DNA of 64,000 bases from Methylobacterium sp. FF17 (GTDB taxonomy: Bacteria > Pseudomonadota > Alphaproteobacteria > Rhizobiales > Beijerinckiaceae), in contig NZ_CP107532.1 in assembly GCF_025813715.1 (NCBI RefSeq), positions 4,170,001 to 4,234,000 on the forward strand, in the 5' to 3' direction. Position numbers and translations under genes: made by a program. Shown here one piece after another: positions 9,994-17,995 of this stretch; position 1 is the first letter of the stretch; each line of letters begins with the position of its first letter. The notes beneath the pieces were generated by a model. That model saw nothing but the letters and a program-made list of their open reading frames with translations, made no database searches and was not told the DNA's origin.

Positions 9994-10471
9994 GGTGCGT
10001 CCGGTGAAGGGCAGGGTGAGACGAGATCGAAACGGGGGTACGGCGGGAGAGGCGCCAGATTAGGATGGGCCGGCGTCCCGGAGCGAGTGCTGGTTTGCGC
10101 ACGCGGCGCTCCCGAACCGGCAACGCGGGCCGGCACCGGGCGGTATGCCTCTTGCCGGGCGCCCCCGCCGGTCCAGGCCGGCCTCGCCGCCCAAGATCTC
10201 GGCAGAATGCCGCCAAGATGTGCAACCCCGCCCGCGAAGATCCGCCCTCACCGAGGCAGGTCGCCGCGTTGCGATGCGCCTGACGGCAGCCTCGGAAAGC
10301 TGCGCGTCGGCCCCCGGTCGCGGCAGAGCACCCCGCCGCAATCCCTCGGCGTGCGGACACACGCCAGACAACCCAGACGCGTATAGGGTATGACCCGGTT
10401 GCGCATTCCGGCACGCGCGCGGTTCCGCGGGACCGCTCGCGTCGCCTCAACGGTCGGACGGCCTCTCCCGC
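9994..10471. promoter_or_regulatory. Divergent intergenic region between ring-opening operon and DeoR regulator
   Basis: This 478-bp gap separates the minus-strand hydrolase/importer operon from the plus-strand DeoR-type gene and must hold both promoters. No convincing gene is seen; the short ORFs here are GC-driven. A small dyad GGGT-ATG-ACCC lies at 10386-10396, near CGTATAGGGTATGACCC, as a weak operator candidate. No clear sigma70 -35/-10 pair could be chosen with confidence in this GC-rich sequence. Confidence 0.4.
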
Positions 10472-11224
10472 ATGCTGATGGATCATCGCCACCAGGACAT
10501 CCTGTCCCGCCTGCACGGGACCGGGCGGGTCGGCGTCGGAGAGCTGGCCCTGGTCCTGAGGGTGTCCGAGGAGACGATCCGCCGCGACCTGAAGACCCTC
10601 GAAGCACGCGGCCTCGTCCGGCGCGTCCATGGCGGCGCGGTTCCGCCCCGGCTCGACCGGGAGGCCTCGCCGCAGGCGCGCGGCAAGCCGAACACCCGCG
10701 AGACGGGGCGCGTGGCCGTGCTGGCCGAAGCCCTGGTGCGCGACGGCATGTCGATCTTCATCGACACCGGCTCCGCGACGCTGGCCCTGGCCCGGCGCCT
10801 GACCGGCCGCAATCTCACCGTCACGACCAATTCCATCGACGTCGCCCTGCATCTCGGGACCGGGCCGGCGCGGGTCAACCTGACGCCCGGCACGTTGCGG
10901 AGCAGCGACCATGCGCTGGTCGGCTACGAGACCGTGGCCTATGCCCGGCGCTACCTGTTCGACATCGCCTTCATGGGGATCGCCGCCTGCGACCTCGATC
11001 TCGGCTGGATGGACGACGCGGAGCACGAATCCGTCCTCCGGCGGACCCTCAAGGGCCAGGCGCGCCGGGCCGTGCTGCTCGCCGATTGCCACACCTTCGG
11101 CCGGCGGGCCACGCTTCGCACCTTCGGCCTCGGCGAGCCGCTGAGCATCGTCACCGACAGCCCGCCCCCGGCGCCGTTCCGGGACGCGTTCGCCCGGCAC
11201 GCGATCGACCTCATCCATCCCTGA
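10472..11224 (+). CDS. DeoR/GlpR-family transcriptional regulator
   Basis: A 250-residue DNA-binding regulator. The N-terminal winged helix-turn-helix (about residues 6-60) carries the DeoR signature VSEETIRRDLKTLEARGLVRRVHGGAV. The effector-binding DeoR C-terminal domain follows (IFIDTGSATLALARRL, then TNSIDVALHL and FMGIAACDLDLGWMD). In this family that domain usually binds phosphorylated sugars or metabolites and acts as a repressor. It is transcribed divergently from the ring-opening amidohydrolase/importer operon, the usual layout for a local regulator. An in-frame ATG two codons later is an alternative start. The effector for this copy is unknown. Confidence 0.88.
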   Translation: MLMDHRHQDILSRLHGTGRVGVGELALVLRVSEETIRRDLKTLEARGLVRRVHGGAVPPRLDREASPQARGKPNTRETGRVAVLAEALVRDGMSIFIDTGSATLALARRLTGRNLTVTTNSIDVALHLGTGPARVNLTPGTLRSSDHALVGYETVAYARRYLFDIAFMGIAACDLDLGWMDDAEHESVLRRTLKGQARRAVLLADCHTFGRRATLRTFGLGEPLSIVTDSPPPAPFRDAFARHAIDLIHP

Positions 11225-11385
11225 GGCCGCGCCCCCGGCCTCCGTCCGTCGCGGCCGGGGACGGTCGCGTTCCCCGTCCGTGACGGGGCGCTCCCCCTGG
11301 CGCTGTCGTCTTCCGGGGCCGCGCGATGGGCCGCCTCCGCGTCCCGGCGGAGCCGGCCCCCCGACCGGACGGCGCGCGCGGGGCG

Positions 11386-12438
11386 TCACCTCGGGTCGGG
11401 CGGGCCCTCGCCCTTGCCGACGAAGGGGATGCCTTCGATGGGGCATTCCTCGGTGCCGACGCCCTGGCGGGTGATGGCCCGGACCGCGTCGCGGGTGGCG
11501 TCGGGGTCCTCGATCCAGCGGCGGTAGAAGTCGTAGGGGCATTCCGACAGGCCGTGCCGGTTCTCCTTGGAGGCGATCATCCCCGTGTAGCCCCGGTGGA
11601 GCAGCTTGAAGAGGTGGTTCTCGGATTGGCCGTGGGCGCGGGAATCGCGGATCAGGAACTTCGAGAGGGCGGCGTACTGGATGCCCATCGGCTCCTCGCC
11701 GCACTCGCCGAGCGTCCGCCCGTCGAAGCCGATCACCGCCGAGTGGCCGAAATAGCTGTAGACGCCGTCGAAGCCCGCCGCATTGGCCACGGCCACGTAG
11801 GTGTTGTTGGCGAACGCCATCGCCTTCGACATCAGGATCTGCTGCTCTTTCGCCGGATACATGTAGCCCTGGCAGCGGATGATGAGTTCGGCGCCGCGCA
11901 TGGCGCAGTCGCGCCAGATCTCCGGGTAGTTGCCGTCGTCGCAGATGATGAGGCTGACCTTGAGCCCCTTGGGCCCGTCCGAGACGTAGGTCCGGTCGCC
12001 CGGATACCAGCCCTCGATCGGGGTCCAGGGCATGATCTTGCGGTACTTCTGCACGATCTCGCCCTGGTCGTTCATCAGGATGAGGGTGTTGTAGGGCGCC
12101 TTGTGCGGGTGCTCCTCGTGGCGCTCGCCGGTGAGGGAGAACACGCCCCAGACCCGGGCCTTGCGGCAGGCGGCGGCGAAGATGTCGGTCTCCGGCCCCG
12201 GGATCGTGGTGGCGGTCTCGTACATCTCGGCCGCGTCGTACATGATCCCGTGGGTCGAGTATTCGGGGAAGATGACGAGGTCCATGCCGGGCAGGCCGGC
12301 CTTCATGCCGACCACCATGTCGGCGATCTTCTGGGCGTTCTCCAGCACCTCCGCCTTCGTGTGCAGGCGTGGCATCGTGTAATTCACGACGGCGACGCCG
12401 ACGCTGTCGGCGCTGGACGAGATATCTCCGTGCATCAT
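11386..12438 (-). CDS. amiE: Aliphatic amidase (nitrilase superfamily)
   Basis: A 350-residue enzyme hydrolysing short aliphatic amides (acetamide, propionamide type) to acid and ammonia in the cytoplasm. The nitrilase-superfamily triad is at the positions expected for AmiE: E59 (IFPEYSTHG), K134 (QKYRKIMPW) and C166 ([13 protein letters not shown]). Length (about 345) and the C-terminal part ([13 protein letters not shown]) match AmiE rather than formamidase AmiF. It is the last gene of the urt-fmd operon, 63 bp after fmdB, with a 10-bp-arm hairpin in the gap. It is convergent with the DeoR gene. Context suggests the importer delivers amides to both AmiE and FmdA. Confidence 0.93.
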   Translation of the reverse strand: MMHGDISSSADSVGVAVVNYTMPRLHTKAEVLENAQKIADMVVGMKAGLPGMDLVIFPEYSTHGIMYDAAEMYETATTIPGPETDIFAAACRKARVWGVFSLTGERHEEHPHKAPYNTLILMNDQGEIVQKYRKIMPWTPIEGWYPGDRTYVSDGPKGLKVSLIICDDGNYPEIWRDCAMRGAELIIRCQGYMYPAKEQQILMSKAMAFANNTYVAVANAAGFDGVYSYFGHSAVIGFDGRTLGECGEEPMGIQYAALSKFLIRDSRAHGQSENHLFKLLHRGYTGMIASKENRHGLSECPYDFYRRWIEDPDATRDAVRAITRQGVGTEECPIEGIPFVGKGEGPPDPR

Positions 12439-12468
12439 GGCGTCTGTGCTCCCGTTATCCGGACATGT

Positions 12469-12492
12469 CCCTCTCCCGTTTGCGGGAGAGGG
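12469..12492. repeat. Perfect inverted repeat between fmdB and amiE (CCCTCTCC family)
   Basis: Perfect 10-bp arms CCCTCTCCCG (12469-12478) and CGGGAGAGGG (12483-12492) enclose a 4-base loop, in the 63-bp space between fmdB and amiE. It lacks a following T-run on either strand, so a Rho-independent terminator is unlikely. It is another copy of the dispersed element seen at 4903, 17925, 23908 and 50377. Confidence 0.7.
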
Positions 12493-12501
12493 TTTGTCGC
12501 G

Positions 12502-12828
12502 TCAGTGGCTGATCATCCAGGGCCGGGCGTTGGGAAAACTCTTGGCGGCCGTCGGGTTGGCGTTCGCCTTCATTCCGCTCTTAGTGCCGCAGCATCCGCA
12601 GCCGGGGCCGTGAGCGGAGGACTTGCGGGGCGCGTGCTGGCTCCGCTCGTTCGTCGCGTGCGCCTTGCGCCGGCCCGCATCCATGGAGGCGAGGTTCGGC
12701 GCGGTGAGGAAGGCGCGCCCGCAGGACGACCCGCAATCGGGGCAGTCGTGCGGGTCGCGGAACTGGGCCATGGGGCGCAGCACCGTGAAGGGCCCGCAGG
12801 CCTCGCAGGCGTAATCGTAGACGGGCAT
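12502..12828 (-). CDS. fmdB: FmdB-type zinc-ribbon regulatory protein
   Basis: A 108-residue protein of the FmdB family, first described as a putative regulator encoded next to formamidase. The N-terminal zinc ribbon is clear: MPVYDYACEACG (C8, C11) and CPDCGSSCG (C29, C32, C36). The C-terminal half is poorly conserved but has a second Cys cluster, GPGCGCCGTKSG, that may bind another metal. It starts two bases after the fmdA stop, so co-expression is certain. Its biochemical role is not established in the family. The link to formamidase expression or maturation rests on conserved neighbourhood. Confidence 0.88.
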   Translation of the reverse strand: MPVYDYACEACGPFTVLRPMAQFRDPHDCPDCGSSCGRAFLTAPNLASMDAGRRKAHATNERSQHAPRKSSAHGPGCGCCGTKSGMKANANPTAAKSFPNARPWMISH

Positions 12829-12830
12829 GC

Positions 12831-14060
12831 TCAGAGGTCCGGCGAGAGCGGCATCTGGATCGAGCCGTCGAGGAACTTCGTCGGACCGTCGGCACCGGGA
12901 TTGATGTCGAAGTCGAAGATCTTCGTGGGAATCCACAGGGTGGCGCAGGCGTTGGGGATGTCGACGACGCCCGAGATGTGGCCCTGGACCGGCGCGGTGC
13001 CGAGGATCGAGTAGGCCTGGGCGCCCGAGTAGCCGAACTTCTTCAGGTACTCGATCGCGTTGAGGCAGGCCTGGCGGTAGGCCACCGTGACGTCGAGGTA
13101 GTGCTGCTTGCCGTGCTCGTCGACGGAGACGCCCTCGAAGATGAGGTGGTCGTCGAACTTCGGGGTGATCGGCGACGGCTTGAAGATCGGGTTCTTGATC
13201 CCGTACTTCGACATGCCGTCCTTGATCAGGCTGACCTTGAGGTGGACCCAGCCCGCCATCTCGATGGCGCCGCAGAAGGTGATCTCGCCGTCGCCCTGGC
13301 TGAAGTGCAGGTCGCCCATGGAGAGGCCGGCACCCGGCACGTAGACCGGGAAGTAGATCTTCGAGCCGCGCGACAGGTCCTTGATGTCGCAATTGCCGCC
13401 GTGCTCGCGCCCCGGCACCGTGCGGGCGCCCGTGGCCGCGGCCTTGTCCTTCGCCTCGCCCTTGAGCCGGCCCATATGGGCGGTCGGCCCGAAGGGCAGG
13501 GTGGCCAGCGCCGGCACCCGGTTCGGGTCGGTGTCGAACAGCGCCTTCTCGCGGGTGTTCCAGGTCTCCAGCATCTTCGGATCGGGCAGGCAGCCGATCA
13601 GGCCGGGATGGATCAGGCCGGGGAAGCGCACGCCGGGGATGTGGCGCGACTTCGTGAACATGCCCTCGAAGTCCCAGATCGACTTCTGGGCCTGGGGGAA
13701 GTGCTCGTCTAGGAATCCGCCGCCGTTCTTCTTGGAGAAGAACCCGTTGAAGCCCCACTGGCTCTCGGGCTTGGCGCCGATGTCGAGGAGGTCGACCACG
13801 AGGAGGTCGCCGGGCTCGGCGCCCTCGACGCCGATGGGGCCGGAGAGGAAGTGCACGATCGACAGGTCGATGTCGCGCACGTCGTCGGCGGAATCGTTGT
13901 TCTTGATGAAGCCGCCGGTCCAGTCGTAGGTCTCGACGATGAAGTCGTCGCCGGGCTTGACCATCGCCACCATGGGGATGTCGGGGTGCCAGCGATTGTG
14001 CACCATGTCGTTGTCGTAGGCCGATTGGGTCAGATCGACCTTGATCAGGGTCTCTGCCAT
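12831..14060 (-). CDS. fmdA: Formamidase (acetamidase/formamidase family)
   Basis: A 409-residue cytoplasmic formamidase converting formamide to formate and ammonia. The start MAETLIKVDLTQSAYDNDMV is the typical FmdA N-terminus and fixes ATG 14060. Further family features are VHNRWHPDIP, RFPGLIHPGLIGCLPD, HGGNCDIKDLSRGSKIYFPV and GDGEITFCGAIEM. Length matches characterised formamidases (about 405-410). Its gene lies 121 bp downstream of urtE and two bases before fmdB, linking amide hydrolysis to the urea/amide importer. Formate released here would be useful to a methylotroph. Confidence 0.95.
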   Translation of the reverse strand: MAETLIKVDLTQSAYDNDMVHNRWHPDIPMVAMVKPGDDFIVETYDWTGGFIKNNDSADDVRDIDLSIVHFLSGPIGVEGAEPGDLLVVDLLDIGAKPESQWGFNGFFSKKNGGGFLDEHFPQAQKSIWDFEGMFTKSRHIPGVRFPGLIHPGLIGCLPDPKMLETWNTREKALFDTDPNRVPALATLPFGPTAHMGRLKGEAKDKAAATGARTVPGREHGGNCDIKDLSRGSKIYFPVYVPGAGLSMGDLHFSQGDGEITFCGAIEMAGWVHLKVSLIKDGMSKYGIKNPIFKPSPITPKFDDHLIFEGVSVDEHGKQHYLDVTVAYRQACLNAIEYLKKFGYSGAQAYSILGTAPVQGHISGVVDIPNACATLWIPTKIFDFDINPGADGPTKFLDGSIQMPLSPDL

Positions 14061-14181
14061 CGTCACGTGCTCCCTTCCCTGGGTGAGGACATGCGTCCCC
14101 GTTCGCGCGCGCCGGTCGTCCGGCTCCGCGCAAGAGGTGGTGTTCGGATTGGGAGAGGGCCCGGCGAGGCCCTCGGAAAAC

Positions 14182-14931
14182 TCAGACCGAGAGGAAGCGC
14201 GCGACCTGGGCTTCGTCGATGTCGGCGCGCAGGCTCTCGTGGACGATGTGGCCATTCTCGATCACCAGCACCCGGTCGGCCACGTCGAGGGCGAAGCTGA
14301 GCACCTGCTCGGAGACCACGATGGAGAGGCCGCGCTCGTCGCGGATCTTCTTGAGCGTTCGTCCCATCTCGCGAATGATCGAGGGCTGGATGCCCTCGGT
14401 GGGCTCGTCGAGCAGGAGCACCTTGGGGCGACTGGCCAGAGCGCGCGCGATGGCGAGTTGCTGCTGCTGGCCACCCGAGAGGTTGCCGCCGCGCCGGCCC
14501 TTCATCTCCAGGAGCACCGGGAACATCGTGTAGAGGTCCTGGGGCACCCGGCGCTCGTTGGTGACGGTGAGCCCCGTCTCGATGTTCTCCTGCACGGTCA
14601 TGGCGGAGAAGATCATCCGGCCCTGCGGCACGTAGGCGAGGCCGCGGGCCACGCGCTGGTGGCTCTTGAGGCCGCCGACCTCGGCGCCGTCGACCCGGAT
14701 CGAGCCGGACTTGACCGGCACGATCCCCATCAGGGTCTTCATCAGCGTGGTCTTGCCCATGCCGTTGCGGCCCATCACCGCCACGATCTCGCCGGGCGCC
14801 ACCGCGATGTCGAGGCCGTGCAGCACCTCGCTCTGGCCGTAGGCCGAATGCAGGTCGCTGATCGCCAGCATGGGCTGGAGGCCGGCCTGGAGGGGCGGCG
14901 CGAATGCGGGGGCAGGCGTGGTCTGGAGCAT
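14182..14931 (-). CDS. urtE: Urea/short-chain amide ABC transporter ATP-binding protein UrtE
   Basis: A 249-residue ATPase of the LivF/UrtE type. Motifs are Walker A GRNGMGKTTL, signature LSGGQQQQLAIARAL and Walker B KVLLLDEPTEGIQPSII; the EGIQPS continuation is characteristic of UrtE. ATG 14931 gives a 23-residue N-terminal extension; the in-frame ATG at MLAISDLHSAYGQ is an equally reasonable start. It is the fifth transporter gene, 14 bp after urtD and 121 bp before fmdA. It pairs with UrtD to power the UrtB/UrtC channel. Confidence 0.93.
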   Translation of the reverse strand: MLQTTPAPAFAPPLQAGLQPMLAISDLHSAYGQSEVLHGLDIAVAPGEIVAVMGRNGMGKTTLMKTLMGIVPVKSGSIRVDGAEVGGLKSHQRVARGLAYVPQGRMIFSAMTVQENIETGLTVTNERRVPQDLYTMFPVLLEMKGRRGGNLSGGQQQQLAIARALASRPKVLLLDEPTEGIQPSIIREMGRTLKKIRDERGLSIVVSEQVLSFALDVADRVLVIENGHIVHESLRADIDEAQVARFLSV

Positions 14932-14945
14932 GGCGCCGTTCCCTC

Positions 14946-15731
14946 TCAGTGGCCGAGATAGACTTCGATGACCTTGGGGTCGTTCTTGACCCGCTCCATC
15001 GAGCCCTCCGACAGGACCTTGCCCTGGTGGAGCACGGTGACCCGGTGGGCGATGTCCTCCACGAACTTCATGTCGTGCTCGATGACCAGCACCGAGCGGC
15101 CGACGATGATCTGGTTGAGCAATTCGGCGGTCTTGATGCGCTCGCCGACGCTCATGCCCGCCACCGGCTCGTCCAGCATGAGGAGTTCGGGATCCTGGAT
15201 CAGCAGCATGCCGATCTCGAGCCACTGCTTCTGGCCGTGGCTGAGGAACTCGGCCCGCTCCAGCAGCTGGTCCTTGAGGAAGATCATCCCGGCGACCTCC
15301 TCGATGCGGTCGCGCACCTGGGCATCGCGCTTGAAGGTGAGCGCCCCGAACACCGAGCGGCCGCGCGGATAGGAGATCTCCAGGTTCTCGAACACAGTCA
15401 GGTCGTCGTAGATCGAGGGCGTCTGGAACTTGCGCCCGACCCCGGATTGCACGATGGCGCTCTCGGAGAGCTTCGTGAGTTCCTGGCCCTTGTACTTGAT
15501 GGAGCCGGAACTGGCCTTGGTGCGACCGCAGATGAGGTCGAGCACCGTGGTCTTGCCGGCCCCGTTGGGGCCGATGATGACCCGGATCTCGTTCGGGTCG
15601 ACGTAGAACGAGACGTCGTTGACCGCCTTGAACCCGTCGAACGAGACCGTGAGGGCTTCGACGGCGAGGAGGAAGTTCTTCTCGACGGGGTCGGCGCCGA
15701 TGATGTGACCCGGCAGGAGCGCGGCGTTCAT
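14946..15731 (-). CDS. urtD: Urea/short-chain amide ABC transporter ATP-binding protein UrtD
   Basis: A 261-residue ATPase of the LivG/UrtD type. Walker A is GPNGAGKTTVLDLI, the signature is LSHGQKQWLEIGM (LSHGQ is normal for this subfamily) and Walker B is PELLMLDEPVAGMS. The text VSFYVDPNEIRVIIGPNGAG is typical of UrtD. It lies 11 bp after urtC and 14 bp before urtE. It forms a heterodimer with UrtE on the cytoplasmic face of the UrtBC permease. Confidence 0.95.
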   Translation of the reverse strand: MNAALLPGHIIGADPVEKNFLLAVEALTVSFDGFKAVNDVSFYVDPNEIRVIIGPNGAGKTTVLDLICGRTKASSGSIKYKGQELTKLSESAIVQSGVGRKFQTPSIYDDLTVFENLEISYPRGRSVFGALTFKRDAQVRDRIEEVAGMIFLKDQLLERAEFLSHGQKQWLEIGMLLIQDPELLMLDEPVAGMSVGERIKTAELLNQIIVGRSVLVIEHDMKFVEDIAHRVTVLHQGKVLSEGSMERVKNDPKVIEVYLGH

Positions 15732-15742
15732 GGGAGACGGTC

Positions 15743-16891
15743 CTACTCGGCCGCGTGGGGGAGGGCGACGGCGGGGGCGGGCTCCAGGGCCTTCACCCTG
15801 CGGGTCAGGCGCGGCTCCACATAGGTGCGGTAGATGCCCGCCAGGCCGTTGGGGAAGGCCAGCACCACGGCGATGAAGAGGGCGCCGAGGCCGAACAGCC
15901 AGAGTTCCGGGAAGCTTTCGGAGAAGCTGGTCTTGGCCCAGTTCACCAGCAGCGTGCCCCAGACCGCCCCGAAGAGCGACAGGCGCCCGCCGACGGCGGC
16001 GTAGATCACCATCTCGATGGAGGGCACGATGCCCACGAAGGAGGGTGACATGAAGCCGACCTGCAGGGTGAACATCGCGCCCCCGATGGCGGCGAACACG
16101 GCGGCTAGGCAGAACGCGAAGGTCTTGAAGCTCGCGACCTGGTAGCCAGAGAACCGGACCCGGTCCTCCTTGTCGCGCATGGCGACGAGGATGCGCCCGA
16201 GCTTCGAGCGCTTCACGACCTGCGCGAACAGGATGCAGGCCACCAGCAATCCGCCATTGATGAAGTAGAGGATGTTGTGGGCGCTGTCGGTGCGGATATC
16301 CCAGCCGTTGAGCGTGCGCAGGTCGGTGATGCCGTTGATGCCGCCGGTGTAGCCCTGCTGGCCCACGATGAGGATCGTCAGGATGGCGGCGATGGCCTGG
16401 GTGATGATCGCGAAGTAGGTGCCGCCGACCCGGCGCCGGAACATCGCGGTGCCGATGACGAAGGCGAAGAAGGCCGGCACCACGATCACCGCGATCAGGG
16501 TGAAGGGCAGGCTCGTGAACGGCTTCCAGAACCAGGGCAGTTCGGTGATCTGGTTCCAGTCCATGAAGTCGGGGATGCCCGGCGTCGACTGGATCTTGGT
16601 GTTCTCGACGCTGGAGGCTTCGAGCTTCAGGTACATGGCCATCAGGTAGCCGCCGAGGCCGAAGAACACGCCCTGGCCGAGGGAGAGGATGCCGCCGAAG
16701 CCCCAGCAGATGACGAGGCCGAGGGCCACGAAGGCATAGGTCAGGTACTTGCCCACCAGGTTGAGCCGGAAGGCGTCGAGCAGCATCGGCAGCACGAGGA
16801 AGATCACGGCGGCCAGCAGCGCGAGGCTGATCCACTCCATGGGCTTCATGAAGGGGTTGTCGTGGACGTTCGAGTCGGTGGCGCGGGTCAT
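15743..16891 (-). CDS. urtC: Urea/short-chain amide ABC transporter permease UrtC
   Basis: A 382-residue LivM-type permease with about ten membrane segments. Visible segments include SLALLAAVIFLVLPMLLDAF near the N-terminus and the pair FAFCLAAVFAAIGGAMFTLQ and MVIYAAVGGRLSLFGAVWGT. The conserved RFSGYQVASFKTFAF and VAMRDKEDRVRFSG match UrtC. It starts 13 bp after urtB. The C-terminal tail ends in a short charged/Ala-rich cytoplasmic stretch. Confidence 0.93.
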   Translation of the reverse strand: MTRATDSNVHDNPFMKPMEWISLALLAAVIFLVLPMLLDAFRLNLVGKYLTYAFVALGLVICWGFGGILSLGQGVFFGLGGYLMAMYLKLEASSVENTKIQSTPGIPDFMDWNQITELPWFWKPFTSLPFTLIAVIVVPAFFAFVIGTAMFRRRVGGTYFAIITQAIAAILTILIVGQQGYTGGINGITDLRTLNGWDIRTDSAHNILYFINGGLLVACILFAQVVKRSKLGRILVAMRDKEDRVRFSGYQVASFKTFAFCLAAVFAAIGGAMFTLQVGFMSPSFVGIVPSIEMVIYAAVGGRLSLFGAVWGTLLVNWAKTSFSESFPELWLFGLGALFIAVVLAFPNGLAGIYRTYVEPRLTRRVKALEPAPAVALPHAAE

Positions 16892-16904
16892 GGCAGAAAG
16901 CTCC

Positions 16905-17831
16905 TCAGCGCCGGACCTTGAGGGTGAAGAGGCCCTGCGGCCGCAGCATCAGGATGCCGACGACGGCGAGCAGGGTGATGACCTTCGCGGTGGAGCCGGA
17001 CAGGAAGAATTCGAGGGTCGACTGGGTCTGCGAGATCGAGAAGGCCGAGGCGATGGTGCCGAGGAGCGAGGCGGCGCCGCCGAAGACCACGATCAGGAAG
17101 GTGTCGACGATGTAGAGCTGGCCCGAGGTCGGCCCCGTCGAGCCCACCATGGTGAAGGCCGAGCCGGCGATGCCCGCGATGCCGCAGCCGAGGCCGAAGG
17201 TGAGGCGGTCGACCCGCTCGGTGTCGATGCCGACGGCCCCCGCCATGGGCCGGTTCTGCACCACGGCGCGGACCTGGGCGCCGAAGCGCGAGCGGTACAT
17301 CAGCAGGGCGACGCCGGCGGTGATCAGCAGGGTGATCGCCATCACGAACATGCCGTTGATCGGAATCTCGATGGTGTCGGTGACCTGCACCGAGCCGATC
17401 AGCCATGACGGCAGCTCGACGCCGACCTCGCGGGCGCCGAAGATCGTCCGGTAGGCCTGTTGCAGGATCAGCGACAGGCCCCAGGTGGCCAGCAGCGTGT
17501 CGAGGGGCCGCTTGTAGAGGTGGCGGATCAGCGCCCATTCCACCAGCATCCCGAGGGCCCCCGAGGCCACGAAGGCCAGGGCCATGGCCACGAAGAAATA
17601 GGCCGGGAACAGGGCCGGCAGGTGCGTCTGGAAGAAGCCGGAGCAGAGATAGGTCATGTAGGCGCCGAGGATCATGAACTCCCCGTGCGCCATGTTGATC
17701 ACGCCCATCTGGCCGAAGATGATCGCCAGCCCCAGCGCCATCAGCGTGTAGACCGAGAACAGGATCAGCCCGGCAAAGCCCTGCATCACGAAGATCGAGC
17801 TGAGGTCCGTGAGGGAATAGTCGCCGAGCAT
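16905..17831 (-). CDS. urtB: Urea/short-chain amide ABC transporter permease UrtB
   Basis: A 308-residue LivH-type permease. The segment GLAIIFGQMGVINMAHGEFM is the hallmark of UrtB/LivH proteins. FGAREVGVELPSWLIG and MYRSRFGAQVRAVVQNRPMA are further UrtB-like stretches. It has about eight membrane segments and probably lacks a cleaved signal. Many UrtB proteins carry an extra N-terminal periplasmic domain (total about 500 residues); this one has only the permease core, as in the short-form or FmdE-type homologues. It follows urtA after 164 bp that include a CCCTCTCC-type hairpin. Confidence 0.93.
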   Translation of the reverse strand: MLGDYSLTDLSSIFVMQGFAGLILFSVYTLMALGLAIIFGQMGVINMAHGEFMILGAYMTYLCSGFFQTHLPALFPAYFFVAMALAFVASGALGMLVEWALIRHLYKRPLDTLLATWGLSLILQQAYRTIFGAREVGVELPSWLIGSVQVTDTIEIPINGMFVMAITLLITAGVALLMYRSRFGAQVRAVVQNRPMAGAVGIDTERVDRLTFGLGCGIAGIAGSAFTMVGSTGPTSGQLYIVDTFLIVVFGGAASLLGTIASAFSISQTQSTLEFFLSGSTAKVITLLAVVGILMLRPQGLFTLKVRR

Positions 17832-17924
17832 GTCTTTCGACCTTCCGAAGGATGCGGCCGACGCGTTGCAAGCATCAGGCCGGTGGAGGAGGCGCGGCCC
17901 TCCGGTGACGAATCACGACAGGCT

Positions 17925-17945
17925 CCCTCTCCTGGAAGGAGAGGG
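17925..17945. repeat. Inverted repeat between urtA and urtB (CCCTCTCC family)
   Basis: Perfect 9-bp arms CCCTCTCCT (17925-17933) and AGGAGAGGG (17937-17945) with loop GGA, followed by GACCCGCGCC. It lies in the 164-bp space after the binding-protein gene urtA. Such hairpins often protect the highly expressed first cistron of ABC operons from 3' decay; that role is inferred. The flank GACCCGCG resembles the flanks of the copies at 4903 and 50377. Confidence 0.7.
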
Positions 17946-17995
17946 GACCCGCGCCGGACGAAAAAACGGTCTCCGACGGGCGCGGGCGGATCGTC

